64,000 nt of DNA from Pseudonocardia ammonioxydans (GTDB lineage: Bacteria; Actinomycetota; Actinomycetes; Mycobacteriales; Pseudonocardiaceae), in assembly GCF_900115005.1 (NCBI RefSeq), contig NZ_FOUY01000027.1, positions 37,341 to 101,340 on the forward strand, in the 5' to 3' direction. The notes under the pieces were generated by a model. That model saw nothing but the letters and a program-made list of their open reading frames with translations. It was not told where the DNA came from and ran no database searches. Shown one piece after another: positions 1 to 8,176 of the stretch; the first letter of the stretch is position 1, and each line of letters starts with the position of its first letter. The translations under genes and the position numbers were made by a program.

Positions 1-163
1 CGGCGGCGATCGCGGACGCCGCGAGCAGCGCCCACCAGTCCCCCACCCCCAGCGAGTACAGCAGGTAGTAGGCGCCGACCGGCAGGGCGACGTCGAGGCC
101 GAGGCCACGCAGCAGCGCACCGCGCTCGGCCCGGGCGGCCGGTCCGGCGGTCCGCGCGCTCAC
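1..163 (-). CDS. Partial membrane protein, VC0807-like family (N-terminus only)
   Basis: The reverse strand reads from a GTG start overlapping the TGA of the upstream carotenoid oxygenase (GTGA), so the two are translationally coupled. About 54 codons are visible before the window edge. The peptide has a short Ala/Arg-rich cytoplasmic lead, then 'RGLGLDVALPVGAYYLLY' and a following hydrophobic stretch. This pattern is typical of multi-span VC0807-like (septation protein A-like) membrane proteins. The rest lies outside the window, so the family call is tentative. Function unknown. Confidence 0.55.
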   Translation of the reverse strand, partial: MSARTAGPAARAERGALLRGLGLDVALPVGAYYLLYSLGVGDWWALLAASAIAA

Positions 164-1569
164 GCGGTGCCCGCCGGGGCGGTCGATCCGTCGGTCCCCG
201 GGTCGGGGATCCAGGAACCGTGGAAGCCCGACGGCACCCCGCGCGGCAGCGCGACCCGGGCGACGGGTGCGGCGGCGACGTCGGTCGCGTCCAGCACCAG
301 CAGCTCCGAGGCGCGCCCGTCCCGGGTCGTCGTGATCGAGAGCAGCCAGCCGTCGTCCTCGGCGCGGTCCGGGGCCGCGGACGGCACGAACACCGCCTCC
401 CCGGCGACGACGTCGCGGCCCAGCTCGTGCCCGGTCAGCTCGTCCCGGGCCCGGTCGTGCCGCAGGACCGCGGCCCGTGGCTCGCCGTCCGGGCCGGTGT
501 CGGCCACGGCGTAGGTGTAGCGGTTCGGGCGGCCGACGATCTCGTCGTCGACGGTCGGGAACTCGCACCCCAGCTCGGAGAGCGGGGACTCGGTGACCGA
601 CCCGTCCGCGGGGTCGAGGACCCACCGGTGCAGGGTCGCCTGCCCGCTCGCGGCCGCGGTCGCGGCGGGCCCGGCCGGGTCGTCGCCCAGCGACGGCCAC
701 ATGACGGCGACGTCGGCCGGGGCGTAGCGGGCGCCGTCGACGACGACGCGGCCGCGCTCGTCGGTGTGGGCGTTGCCGACGTGGAAGACGAAGCACGGGT
801 CGATCTCGAACCAGCGGACCTCGCCGGGCCGGTCGAGCGGCATGACACCCAGCCGGGCGCCGTAGTCGTCGTCCCACCGGAACGGCAGCGCACCGCGCTG
901 CGCGTCCGCCATCCGGAACGTCATCGGCAGGTCGAGGAAGACCGCGTGCCGGTCGGTGATCGCGAAGTCGTGCATCATCGACGGCGCCCCGACAGCGATC
1001 TCCGCGCTGGTCACGAGCTCACCGGCGGCCGAGAGCCGGTGGTAGGTCAGGTACGGCGGCAGCACGCCGTAACCGAAGAAGTGCAGGTCACCGGTGACCG
1101 GGTCGGTCTTCGGGTGCGCGGTCATCGCGGTGGTGAGACGCCCGCCGAAGTCGTCCGGGCCGACGGTCTCGAGCTCGGGCGTCACGACGTAGGGAAAGCT
1201 GCTCTCGACCAGCGCGAGGATCCGTCCGGCGTGCTCGACCACGTGCGTGTTGGCGGGGCCGACGGTCAGGTCGAACGTACCGTCCCGCCGGATGTGCGGC
1301 TCGCCCTCCAGCAGCCGGGTGCGCACCCAGCGGTTGCGGTACCACTCGGCACGTCCCCCACGGAGCCGGATGCCGTGCAGCATCCCGGCCCCGGCGAACC
1401 AGTGCCCGGGGTCGTGGCCCGGCAGCGGGTTGGGGCCGTTGCGCAGGTAGCGCCCGGTCAGCTCGGGTGGCAGCGACCCGGTCACCGGCAGGTCCCGGAC
1501 GGTGATCTCGTCGGGGACCGGCGCCAGGTGCCCCTGCAGGTAGCTCGGAACGTGCCCGGTCGTCGTCAT
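160..1569 (-). CDS. Carotenoid oxygenase family protein (non-heme iron dioxygenase)
   Basis: A 469-residue protein of normal length for retinal pigment epithelial membrane protein/carotenoid cleavage dioxygenases. These enzymes use Fe(II) held by four His to cleave a double bond in carotenoids, apocarotenoids or stilbenes. Four His-containing motifs are visible in order: TAHPK, MMHDF, FHVGNAHTD and, near the C-terminus, GFHGSW. The early RNGPNP motif of the family is also present. I chose the ATG at 1569 because homology begins at 'YLQGHLAPVPDE'; an upstream in-frame extension would run through the operator and into the divergent PadR gene. It is likely controlled by that PadR protein through the shared 73-bp intergenic region. 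The substrate cannot be read from sequence. Confidence 0.88.
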   Translation of the reverse strand: MTTTGHVPSYLQGHLAPVPDEITVRDLPVTGSLPPELTGRYLRNGPNPLPGHDPGHWFAGAGMLHGIRLRGGRAEWYRNRWVRTRLLEGEPHIRRDGTFDLTVGPANTHVVEHAGRILALVESSFPYVVTPELETVGPDDFGGRLTTAMTAHPKTDPVTGDLHFFGYGVLPPYLTYHRLSAAGELVTSAEIAVGAPSMMHDFAITDRHAVFLDLPMTFRMADAQRGALPFRWDDDYGARLGVMPLDRPGEVRWFEIDPCFVFHVGNAHTDERGRVVVDGARYAPADVAVMWPSLGDDPAGPAATAAASGQATLHRWVLDPADGSVTESPLSELGCEFPTVDDEIVGRPNRYTYAVADTGPDGEPRAAVLRHDRARDELTGHELGRDVVAGEAVFVPSAAPDRAEDDGWLLSITTTRDGRASELLVLDATDVAAAPVARVALPRGVPSGFHGSWIPDPGTDGSTAPAGTA

Positions 1570-1596
1570 GGAGGGAGGGTCCACCCCCGCCGCCTC

Positions 1597-1630
1597 ACAT
1601 GTCAATACTGACATGTCGCTACTGACATGT
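1597..1630. promoter_or_regulatory. PadR operator: palindrome plus a third half-site
   Basis: The perfect inverted repeat ACATGTCA-ATAC-TGACATGT (1597-1616) contains ATGT-N8-ACAT, the classic PadR-family operator. A third half-site, TGACATGT (1623-1630), follows in direct orientation 14 bp after the previous one. The site fills the gap between the divergent carotenoid oxygenase and PadR genes and ends 12 bp before the PadR start, so autorepression plus control of the oxygenase is the simple reading. Confidence 0.8.
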
Positions 1631-1642
1631 AGGGTCGGTGGC

Positions 1643-2173
1643 ATGTCGCTCCCGCACGCGTTGCTCGGACTGCTCGCCGTCGGGCCGAACACCGGCTACG
1701 AGCTGGCCAAGTACTTCGAGGGCGACCTCGGGCGCTACGCCTGGCAGGCCGGGCACACCAGCGTCTACCCCGAGCTGAACCGGATGGCCGGGTCCGGGCT
1801 GATCGAGGTCACCGCGCTCGGCCCGCGCGGCGCGAAGACCTACAGCGTGACCGACGCCGGGCGGACCGAGCTGCGCCGCTGGATGATGGCGCCACCGGCC
1901 GACGCGAAGGTCCGCAACGAGCACGTGCTGCGGATGTTCCTGATCTCCGCGCTGCCCCGCGAGGACGCGCTGTCGCTGCTGGACCGGATGGCCGAGAGCA
2001 CCGACGAATCCGCCGCGGAGCTGCGGAAGGTCCGCGCCGAGCACCCCGACGGTGCGCCGATGCACGGCGCCGAGGGGTTCGGACAGCTCGCGGCCGAGTT
2101 CGGGGTCCGCCAGTACGAGGCGGTCCGGGACTGGGCCCGGTGGGCGGCCGACCGGCTGCGCGCCGAGGGCTGA
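1643..2173 (+). CDS. PadR family transcriptional regulator
   Basis: A 176-residue protein. It has an N-terminal PadR winged helix (about residues 1-85: 'HALLGLLAVGPNTGYELAKYF', then the wing with 'GLIEVTALGPRGAKTYSVT'). A C-terminal helical Vir-like dimerisation domain follows, as in the longer PadR subfamily (PadR-s1). The ATG at 1643 is chosen because the fold begins directly there and longer in-frame starts would overlap the operator. It is divergent from the carotenoid oxygenase gene and sits beside a canonical ATGT-N8-ACAT operator. The ligand is unknown; phenolic effectors are common in the family. Confidence 0.9.
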   Translation: MSLPHALLGLLAVGPNTGYELAKYFEGDLGRYAWQAGHTSVYPELNRMAGSGLIEVTALGPRGAKTYSVTDAGRTELRRWMMAPPADAKVRNEHVLRMFLISALPREDALSLLDRMAESTDESAAELRKVRAEHPDGAPMHGAEGFGQLAAEFGVRQYEAVRDWARWAADRLRAEG

Positions 2174-2212
2174 CACCGGTGCGGGCCCGGCGGACGCCCG
2201 CGGCGGGGCCGG

Positions 2213-3415
2213 CTACCGGCGGGGTGCGCGGCCGGCCGCGACCGGGCGCGGGGCCGGGGCCCCGGTGGTGCTCGGGCTGTGCGGCAGGTCCAGGCCGTAG
2301 AGCCGGGCCGCCGTACCGCCGAGCAGGGCCTCGCGGACGTCGTCGTCGAGCTCGGGATAGGCCCCGCGCAGCGATTCCGGGTAGCGGAAGGTCATCAGGT
2401 CCCGGATCAGCCGGGCCGGGCGCACCAGCGGGTAGCCGCTGCCGAACATCAGCCGGTCCGGCCCGTACGCGGCGAGGAGCTCGCCCAGCGCGACCGCGGC
2501 CGGCTCGGGGTTGCGGCGCAGCGCGATCAGCAGGTCGGTCAGCAGCACGTACACGTTGGGCAGCCGGGCCAGCCGGGCGAGCGCGGCCGTCGGGGCCGAG
2601 GCCGCGCCCAGCACGAAGCGGACCCGGGGCAGCGCCGCGGCGAGCTCACGCACCTCGGCGACGTCCACCGAGCCGGCCGGCAGCGGGCCCGCCGTACGGG
2701 CCCGGACCGGCAGCGCCGACCCGGCGCGTACCGGCTCCGCCCAGGACGGCCAGCGCGGGCGCGGTGCGGCCTCGCCGGCCTCGACCACTCCGGCGTGCGC
2801 CCAGTCCGGGGCACCCTCGGGCGGCCGTGCGGTGGGGGCGACGCCGAGATGCACCACCGCGGCGCCCGCCTGCTCGGCGCGGATCAGGGTGCGGCGCAGC
2901 CACGGCGCGTGCAGCGGGACGGCGGTCTCCGGACGACGCGCGGGGAGCACGTTCAGCGCCCGGAACCCACCCCGGGCGACCTGGCCCCCGATCCCCCGTG
3001 CCCGGTCCCGGTCCGCGGGGTCGATCTCGCCGGCGAGCACCAGCCGTCCGGGGTGCTCCTCGGCCAGCTCGGCGTGCCAGGCGGGCGCGGCGAAGCCGAG
3101 CACGAACAGGTCGTCGTAGGTCGCCGGGACCAGCACCGCACGGTCGACCGCCGAGAGCACGTGCGCGGCCAGCGCGTCCGGGGTGACCAGGCCGAACGCG
3201 TCCGACGACAGCGGGCGCGGCGACGGGTCGACCATCCGGTGCCGGTGGTGGAGGTCGGCGACGAACTGCTCACCGGCCGGGCCCGCCTGGTTGTGCGGAC
3301 GCCCGTCCCAGCCGTGGACCTGGGCGTCCACGACGAACGGGACACCCCCGCAGCACCGGTCCAATTCGACCACCCCTCCACTTCCACGGACCGGCCCGGC
3401 CCGGCGCTGACGCAC
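2213..3415 (-). CDS. Amidohydrolase-2-like protein of the monooxygenase operon, degenerate metal site
   Basis: A TIM-barrel amidohydrolase (about 400 residues), last gene of the mim/prm operon and 33 bp after the chaperonin gene. Such a gene accompanies many group-5 diiron monooxygenase clusters, but its role is unsettled. Expected metal motifs look altered. The strand-1 D-x-H-x-H motif reads VDAQVHGW, keeping only the last His. The late FGSDYP motif reads FGSGYP, losing the catalytic Asp, and the usual AH-x-GG motif reads LGAASAP. It may therefore be a non-catalytic or assembly protein. The start is uncertain: GTG 3415 has no clear ribosome site, and GTG 3373 lies directly behind a GGAGGG. 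Confidence 0.75.
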   Translation of the reverse strand: MRQRRAGPVRGSGGVVELDRCCGGVPFVVDAQVHGWDGRPHNQAGPAGEQFVADLHHRHRMVDPSPRPLSSDAFGLVTPDALAAHVLSAVDRAVLVPATYDDLFVLGFAAPAWHAELAEEHPGRLVLAGEIDPADRDRARGIGGQVARGGFRALNVLPARRPETAVPLHAPWLRRTLIRAEQAGAAVVHLGVAPTARPPEGAPDWAHAGVVEAGEAAPRPRWPSWAEPVRAGSALPVRARTAGPLPAGSVDVAEVRELAAALPRVRFVLGAASAPTAALARLARLPNVYVLLTDLLIALRRNPEPAAVALGELLAAYGPDRLMFGSGYPLVRPARLIRDLMTFRYPESLRGAYPELDDDVREALLGGTAARLYGLDLPHSPSTTGAPAPRPVAAGRAPRR

Positions 3416-3448
3416 CGTGCCGGGCCGGGATGCGACGGCTGCGGTCGC

Positions 3449-5137
3449 TCAGCCGACCTGCGGACCCATGCCGAGCGACTGCGGCGTGCTCGAGTCCGGG
3501 TCGGGCTGCGGGATACCGTCGTCGAGCTGGCCGAACTCGGTCATCAGCGACTTGTTCCAGGGCGTCTGCTCCTCGGCCACCAGCGAGTTCGTGGTGAGGA
3601 TCAGGCCGGCCACCGAGGCGCCGTTCTGCAGGGCGGAGCGGACCACGCGCAGCGGGTCGATGATGCCCATCTCGACCATGTTCCCGAAGCGGCCCTCGAG
3701 GGCGTCGAATCCCTCGTCGACCGCCATCGTCGTGACCTGCTTGACCACCTCGTCGCCGTCGTACCCGGCGTTCATGGCGATCAGGTGCGCCGGCTCGGTC
3801 AGCGCGTGCCGGACGATCTCGACGCCGATCCGGTAGTCACCGTTGACGTCGAGCGCGTCCAGCGCGGGCTCGGCGTGCAGCAGGGCCGAGCCGCCACCGG
3901 CGACGATGCCCTCGGCGACCGCGGCCCGGGTGGCCTGCAGCGCGTCGTCGACACGGTGCCGCACCTCGCGGGCCTCGGCGTTCGTCGGGGCGCCGGCCGA
4001 GATGATCGCGGCCTTGCCGGACAGCCGGGCGATCCGGTCGGAGAAGAAGTCCTCGTCGGTGCCGATCGTGGCCCGGCCGAGCTCGGCACGCAGCTGGGAG
4101 AGCCGGTACTCCAGCTTCTGCCGGTCCCCGAGGCCCCCGATGATCGTGGTGTTCTCGCTGTTCACCCGCACCTGCGTGGCACGGCCGAGGTGCTCGATGT
4201 CGATCTGCTCGAGCGAGAACGACGAGCTCTTCGAGTGCACCTGGCCACCGCACAGCGCGGCCATGTCCTCGAGCAGGTGGATGCGCTTCTCCCCGAAGCC
4301 GGGGGCCTGGATCGCGACGGCCTGGAAGTGCCCGTTGACGTGGTTGTGCACCAGCATCTGCAGGGCGGTGCCCTCGACCGCCTCGGCGATGATCACCAGG
4401 GGACGGCGCTCGTTGCGCATGATCCGGTCCAGCACCGGCATGATCTCCTGGACATCCTTGATCTTCCCCGCGGAGAAGAGGATGTAGGGGTCCTCGACGA
4501 TCGCCTCGAGCGTGCCCGGGTTGGTCACCATGTACGGCGAGATGTAGCCGTTGTCGAACTCGAAGTCCTCGACGAAGTCCACCGAGACGCCGCCGACCGG
4601 GGAGTCGTCGATGGTCACGACGCCGTCGTCGCCGACGGTGTGCAGCGCCTTGGCGACGACGTTGCCGATCGTCCAGTCGTCGTTCGCGGAGATCGACGCG
4701 ACCCGGGCGTAGTCCTCCTCGGTGCTGACCGGGTGCGAGACGGACTGCAGCCGCTCGACCAGTGCCCCGACGGCGAGGTCGATACCCCGCTTGACCAGCA
4801 CCGGGTTCCCGCCGCGTCCGATCGCGGCCATCCCCTCACGGACGATCGCCTGGGCGATGACGGTCGCCGTGGTGGTGCCGTCACCGACGGTGTCGTTGGT
4901 CTTGACCGCGGCTTCCTTGACGATCTGGGCGCCCATGTTCTCGAACGGGTCGCGCAGGTGGATCTCGCGGGCGATGGTGACACCGTCGTTCGTGACCTCG
5001 GGCGAGCCCGTGATCTTCTCCAGGATGACGTTGCGGCCCTTGGGGCCGAGCGTGCTCTTGACGGCTTCGGCGAGCTGGTCGACGCCGGCCTGCAGCAGGT
5101 GGCGGCCCTCGGCGCCGAAGCGGAGTTCCTTGGCCAT
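3449..5137 (-). CDS. mimG: GroEL-like chaperonin dedicated to the diiron monooxygenase (MimG type)
   Basis: A 562-residue Cpn60 protein with an intact equatorial ATPase loop (VGDGTTTATV) and the 'TLGPKGRNVILEK' signature. It diverges from housekeeping GroEL elsewhere, including 'VREGMAAIGRGGNP', and lacks the C-terminal GGM tail. No groES lies nearby. In mycobacteria a chaperonin-like protein encoded next to mimABCD is required for functional expression of the monooxygenase (established for MimG), and the same position here supports that role. The start is ATG 5137 behind a GGGAGGA site. A 209-bp spacer separates it from mimD. Confidence 0.92.
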   Translation of the reverse strand: MAKELRFGAEGRHLLQAGVDQLAEAVKSTLGPKGRNVILEKITGSPEVTNDGVTIAREIHLRDPFENMGAQIVKEAAVKTNDTVGDGTTTATVIAQAIVREGMAAIGRGGNPVLVKRGIDLAVGALVERLQSVSHPVSTEEDYARVASISANDDWTIGNVVAKALHTVGDDGVVTIDDSPVGGVSVDFVEDFEFDNGYISPYMVTNPGTLEAIVEDPYILFSAGKIKDVQEIMPVLDRIMRNERRPLVIIAEAVEGTALQMLVHNHVNGHFQAVAIQAPGFGEKRIHLLEDMAALCGGQVHSKSSSFSLEQIDIEHLGRATQVRVNSENTTIIGGLGDRQKLEYRLSQLRAELGRATIGTDEDFFSDRIARLSGKAAIISAGAPTNAEAREVRHRVDDALQATRAAVAEGIVAGGGSALLHAEPALDALDVNGDYRIGVEIVRHALTEPAHLIAMNAGYDGDEVVKQVTTMAVDEGFDALEGRFGNMVEMGIIDPLRVVRSALQNGASVAGLILTTNSLVAEEQTPWNKSLMTEFGQLDDGIPQPDPDSSTPQSLGMGPQVG

Positions 5138-5346
5138 GGTGTGTCCTCCCGGAGGAAAAAGTCGGTCCAGTTGCGCGGGGTGTGGATCAACGGAGCGGAC
5201 GCTCGCCGCGCGAGGGTTCGCTCAGATGCAGCACCGCACCGCCCGAGCCGGCTCGGGTGTGGTGGGCCCGCGCCGGGTCGTCGTCCCGGGCGGCGCGGTG
5301 CGTCAGCGGCTCGGTGATACGGAGCCGGGTGGGCGAGGGCGCTCGG

Positions 5347-5706
5347 TCAGTGCACCGGCTTCAGGTCGAAGTCGATGTACTCGGCCGCGTCCTCAGGGTT
5401 GGCGAACATGATCGTCTTGTCGTCGAGGTGCACCATGCGCCCGTAGTGGGTCGACATGTTCTCCTCGAACTCGGCGGCGTCGAACCAGCCCTCCTCCTCG
5501 CCGGCCTCCTCGTCGAGCGCGGCGTAGTCGACCTCGAACACGCCCTCGCCGTCGATGCGGATCATCGAGGGCAGGTGCGTGACGGTCACGTTGTCCTGAC
5601 GGTCCATGACGGTCGCGATGATCGCGCCGACCTGGTTGTTCATCAGGGTGAAACCGCACATGTTCGAGGCAGTGCTGTCCTGCTTGAACGAGCTTTCGGT
5701 GGTCAC
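5347..5706 (-). CDS. mimD: Diiron monooxygenase coupling/regulatory protein MimD (MmoB/DmpM family)
   Basis: A 119-residue cofactor-free effector protein that binds the hydroxylase and tunes electron transfer and substrate access. The family signature is visible in 'NNQVGAIIATVMDRQDNVTV' and the downstream 'HLPSMIRIDGEG'. I chose the GTG at 5706 because its GTGA overlaps the mimC stop, a coupled junction, and because longer starts add an Arg/Pro-rich segment that is frame-shifted mimC. It belongs to the mimA-B-C-D operon. Confident family call. Confidence 0.92.
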   Translation of the reverse strand: MTTESSFKQDSTASNMCGFTLMNNQVGAIIATVMDRQDNVTVTHLPSMIRIDGEGVFEVDYAALDEEAGEEEGWFDAAEFEENMSTHYGRMVHLDDKTIMFANPEDAAEYIDFDLKPVH

Positions 5707-6911
5707 TGCTTCAGCTCCTCGGGGACGTCGAGACCGAGATCGGTGCAGATCCCGGCGAACCGGTTCTTCGCACGGTCGAGGGAGTCCTCGAACGTCGGCG
5801 GCTTCGAGTCGGACTGGGACCACATCGGCTGCATCGTCCGTGCCGCCTCGAGTGCCTGCGGGACGTAGTTCCGCAGCCAGCCGCCCATGAGCTCGCGGTT
5901 GTGGTCGGCGAACTCACGGTCCTTGGTCAGCGGGCCGAAGCAGGCGACGGTCCAGCGCAGGTCCCGCATGGCGTAGTCGTACTCGCCGGCACCCATGACG
6001 GTCGGGGTCACGAAGTCGCCGTTCGTGGCGGCCGACTGCATGACGAGGTTCGACCGGAACAGCTCACCGATCAGCGGCTCGAACACGACGTTCGCCGCGA
6101 AGACCGCCTCGCCCCAGTCGTCCTGGACCGCGGGGAGCGCCTCGACCAGCTTGCGGGCGCCCTGCCACTCCGGTGCGTTGTTCCAGGCGTCCAGGTGCGC
6201 GGAGCCGTCGAACCCGTCGATCTCCTCGGAGAGCGTCAGGTTGTAGAGCGCCAGGTCCTGGGCGAACCGGATCTTGCGGGTGGAGTTCGCGGCGAGTGCC
6301 GTGTTGTGCATGTTGGTCGGCGCCGACCGCTCGTTGGCGGCGAAGACGTACAGGCCGAGGATGTGCTCGATGTGCATCCAGGCACCGACGTTGCGCTCGA
6401 CGAACGTGGTCCAGTTCGGGTTCCACAGCTCGAACGCCTTGGAGTTGCGCGCGTTCTCGATGTTCTGGGTGAGCTGACGGACGACGTTCGCGTTGTACCG
6501 GAAGAGGGACTGCTCCCACTCCTCGTTGGGGTCACGGAACTCGTGCCAGCCGTGCGCCGGCCAGTCCTGCACGTGCAGCGCGCCGGTACCGATGCCGCGG
6601 GCGGGCTCCGGGTCGTCGACGCCCCAGGCCTTCAGCTTGGTCCAGTGCAGCGGGTAGCCGCCCTCGCCGTTGGCGAAGCCGTAGATCCAGCCCTGCGCGA
6701 GGTAGTGCCGGGGGTCCGGCTGAACCTCGACCGTGACGTCCTCGTAGTGCGTCTGCTTGCGCTTGGCGGGCTTGAAGTAGTTGTAGCGGCGCGCACTCGC
6801 ACTCGAGTCCGGGAACTCCCGCGCTCCGGCCTCCGCGTCGGTGAAGACGGGCTTGGGAACGCTGCGCTGCGAACCGGACGAGCTATCCGCTGTGGTGGTG
6901 GGCTGTGCCAT
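5703..6911 (-). CDS. mimC: Diiron monooxygenase hydroxylase beta (small) subunit MimC/PrmC
   Basis: A 402-residue beta subunit of the soluble diiron hydroxylase, with a ferritin-like helical fold and no metal ligands of its own. Recognisable blocks include 'SARRYNYFKPAKRKQTHYEDVTVEVQ' split over residues 35-65, 'WTTFVERNVGAWMHIEHILGL', and the late 'LMGGWLRNYVPQALEAART'. It pairs with MimA as an alpha2beta2(gamma2)-type hydroxylase. The ATG shares its A with the mimB stop (TAATG), so translation is coupled. Length and order match group-5 propane monooxygenases. Confidence 0.93.
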   Translation of the reverse strand: MAQPTTTADSSSGSQRSVPKPVFTDAEAGAREFPDSSASARRYNYFKPAKRKQTHYEDVTVEVQPDPRHYLAQGWIYGFANGEGGYPLHWTKLKAWGVDDPEPARGIGTGALHVQDWPAHGWHEFRDPNEEWEQSLFRYNANVVRQLTQNIENARNSKAFELWNPNWTTFVERNVGAWMHIEHILGLYVFAANERSAPTNMHNTALAANSTRKIRFAQDLALYNLTLSEEIDGFDGSAHLDAWNNAPEWQGARKLVEALPAVQDDWGEAVFAANVVFEPLIGELFRSNLVMQSAATNGDFVTPTVMGAGEYDYAMRDLRWTVACFGPLTKDREFADHNRELMGGWLRNYVPQALEAARTMQPMWSQSDSKPPTFEDSLDRAKNRFAGICTDLGLDVPEELKQ

Positions 6912-7963
6912 TAGTGTCCGACCTCGCCTTCTTGTTCACCGGTCGTGGTGAACTTGTCGTAGAAGATGTTTTGCTCGCTCACACCCAGCTGGGTCAGCGT
7001 CGCGATCGCCGCGTCGACCATGGGCGGCGGACCGCAGACGTAGGCATCGGCTCCCTTCAGATCGGGTTCCATGCGTTTGACCACCTCGGTGATCAGTCCT
7101 GTCTCTCCCGCCCAGTCGGCCTCGTCCGGCTCGGACAACGCGGGGACGAAACGGAAGTCCGTGAGCTGCGGGGCCAGGTCGGCGATCTCCTTCTCGAAGC
7201 ACAGGTCCTTCTGGGTCCTGGCGCCGTAGTAGAAGGTGGCCTTGCGCTCGATCCCGCGCTCGGCCATCGACCGCATCAGGGACAGCACCGGCGACATGCC
7301 GGCCCCGCCGCCGACGAAGATCAGGTCGGAGGTCCGGCTGTCCCGCAGGGTGAACGTCCCGAACGGCGCCTCGACCTGCAGGCGGTCCCCCACAGCGGCC
7401 TGCGTGTCGAGCCAGGTGCCGAACAGCCCGCCCTCGTAGATCTTGATGACGAACTCGAACAGGCCGTCCCGGTTGGGGATGTTGGCCATCGAGAACGACC
7501 GCGTCTCCTCCGTCCCCGGGATGGTGAAGTCCATGTACTGGCCCGGGAAGAACTTGATCTCCGTCGGCTCCACCAGCTTCACCGTCAGATGACGCATGTC
7601 ATGGGTGACGGCGTCGATCGAGACGATCTCGACCTCACCCCGGGTCAGCGGGAGCCCGGAGCGGATGACCTCCTCGTCGTAGTTGAGGAGCTCGATCACC
7701 AGGTCCTCGTACGCGTGTGCCCGGCAGAGGAGCGTCTGGCCCTCTTCCTTCTCGAAGTCGGGGAGCGCGAAGGTCGAGTAGCTGTCGTACTCGATGTCCT
7801 CGCCCTCGAGGACGAACGACTTGCAGGCCGAGCACTGGCCCTCCTTGCAGCCGTGCATGAGCTGCACGCCTGCCTCGGCGGCACCGCGGAGGATGTTGGT
7901 GTCCTCGTCGACCTCGATCTCGATGCCGACCGGCTCGAACCGTACGACGTGTTTGTCACCCAC
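6911..7963 (-). CDS. mimB: Monooxygenase NADH reductase MimB/PrmB (2Fe-2S, FAD)
   Basis: A 350-residue electron-transfer component. The N-terminal plant-type ferredoxin domain has cysteines in 'CKEGQCSACKSF' and a fourth in 'LLCRAHAY'. An FAD-binding barrel follows, with 'RSFSMANIP', then an NAD-binding domain with 'GGGAGMSPVLSLMRS' and the C-terminal 'CGPPPMVDA'. It passes electrons from NADH to the diiron hydroxylase. The start is GTG 7963 with an AGAGAGG-type ribosome site. A 213-bp structured spacer separates it from mimA, whereas the junctions to mimC and mimD are overlapping. Confidence 0.94.
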   Translation of the reverse strand: MGDKHVVRFEPVGIEIEVDEDTNILRGAAEAGVQLMHGCKEGQCSACKSFVLEGEDIEYDSYSTFALPDFEKEEGQTLLCRAHAYEDLVIELLNYDEEVIRSGLPLTRGEVEIVSIDAVTHDMRHLTVKLVEPTEIKFFPGQYMDFTIPGTEETRSFSMANIPNRDGLFEFVIKIYEGGLFGTWLDTQAAVGDRLQVEAPFGTFTLRDSRTSDLIFVGGGAGMSPVLSLMRSMAERGIERKATFYYGARTQKDLCFEKEIADLAPQLTDFRFVPALSEPDEADWAGETGLITEVVKRMEPDLKGADAYVCGPPPMVDAAIATLTQLGVSEQNIFYDKFTTTGEQEGEVGH

Positions 7964-8008
7964 GGTCTACGAACCACCTCTCTGACGTGAAGCACCGTGC
8001 GACCGGCG

Positions 8009-8173
8009 CGATAAAAAAGACTTATCGGACATTTCCGGCCACACACGTCCCGGATGCCCGTGGCGGGCGGGGTGGTCCGGCCGGGGAAGACGACCCCCCG
8101 GCCGGACCGCGGGAGGAGGGCCCCGTCATGGCACGACGGGAGCCCTCCCCCCTCGCCTGACCCGCGCTCAGGC
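8009..8173. terminator. Structured mimA-mimB spacer with several hairpins and an AT-rich box
   Basis: Directly after the mimA stop lies GCCTGA...TCAGGC (8155-8173). An imperfect GAGGGC...GCCCTC stem around 8116-8147 follows, then a strong perfect 13-bp stem GGTCCGGCCGGGG with a 7-nt loop (8074-8108). Nearer mimB is CGATAA...TTATCG (8009-8027) around a run of A/T that is rare in this genome. This could be partial termination or an mRNA processing and stability element. The AT-rich box could also be a promoter for mimBCD. Confidence 0.55.
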
Positions 8174-8176
8174 GCC

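Noticed and set aside
2841..2856. Match to the DUF559-cassette repeat core (GCCGAGATGCACC)
   Set aside because: It lies inside the amidohydrolase coding sequence, has no palindromic partner, and only 13 bases match.
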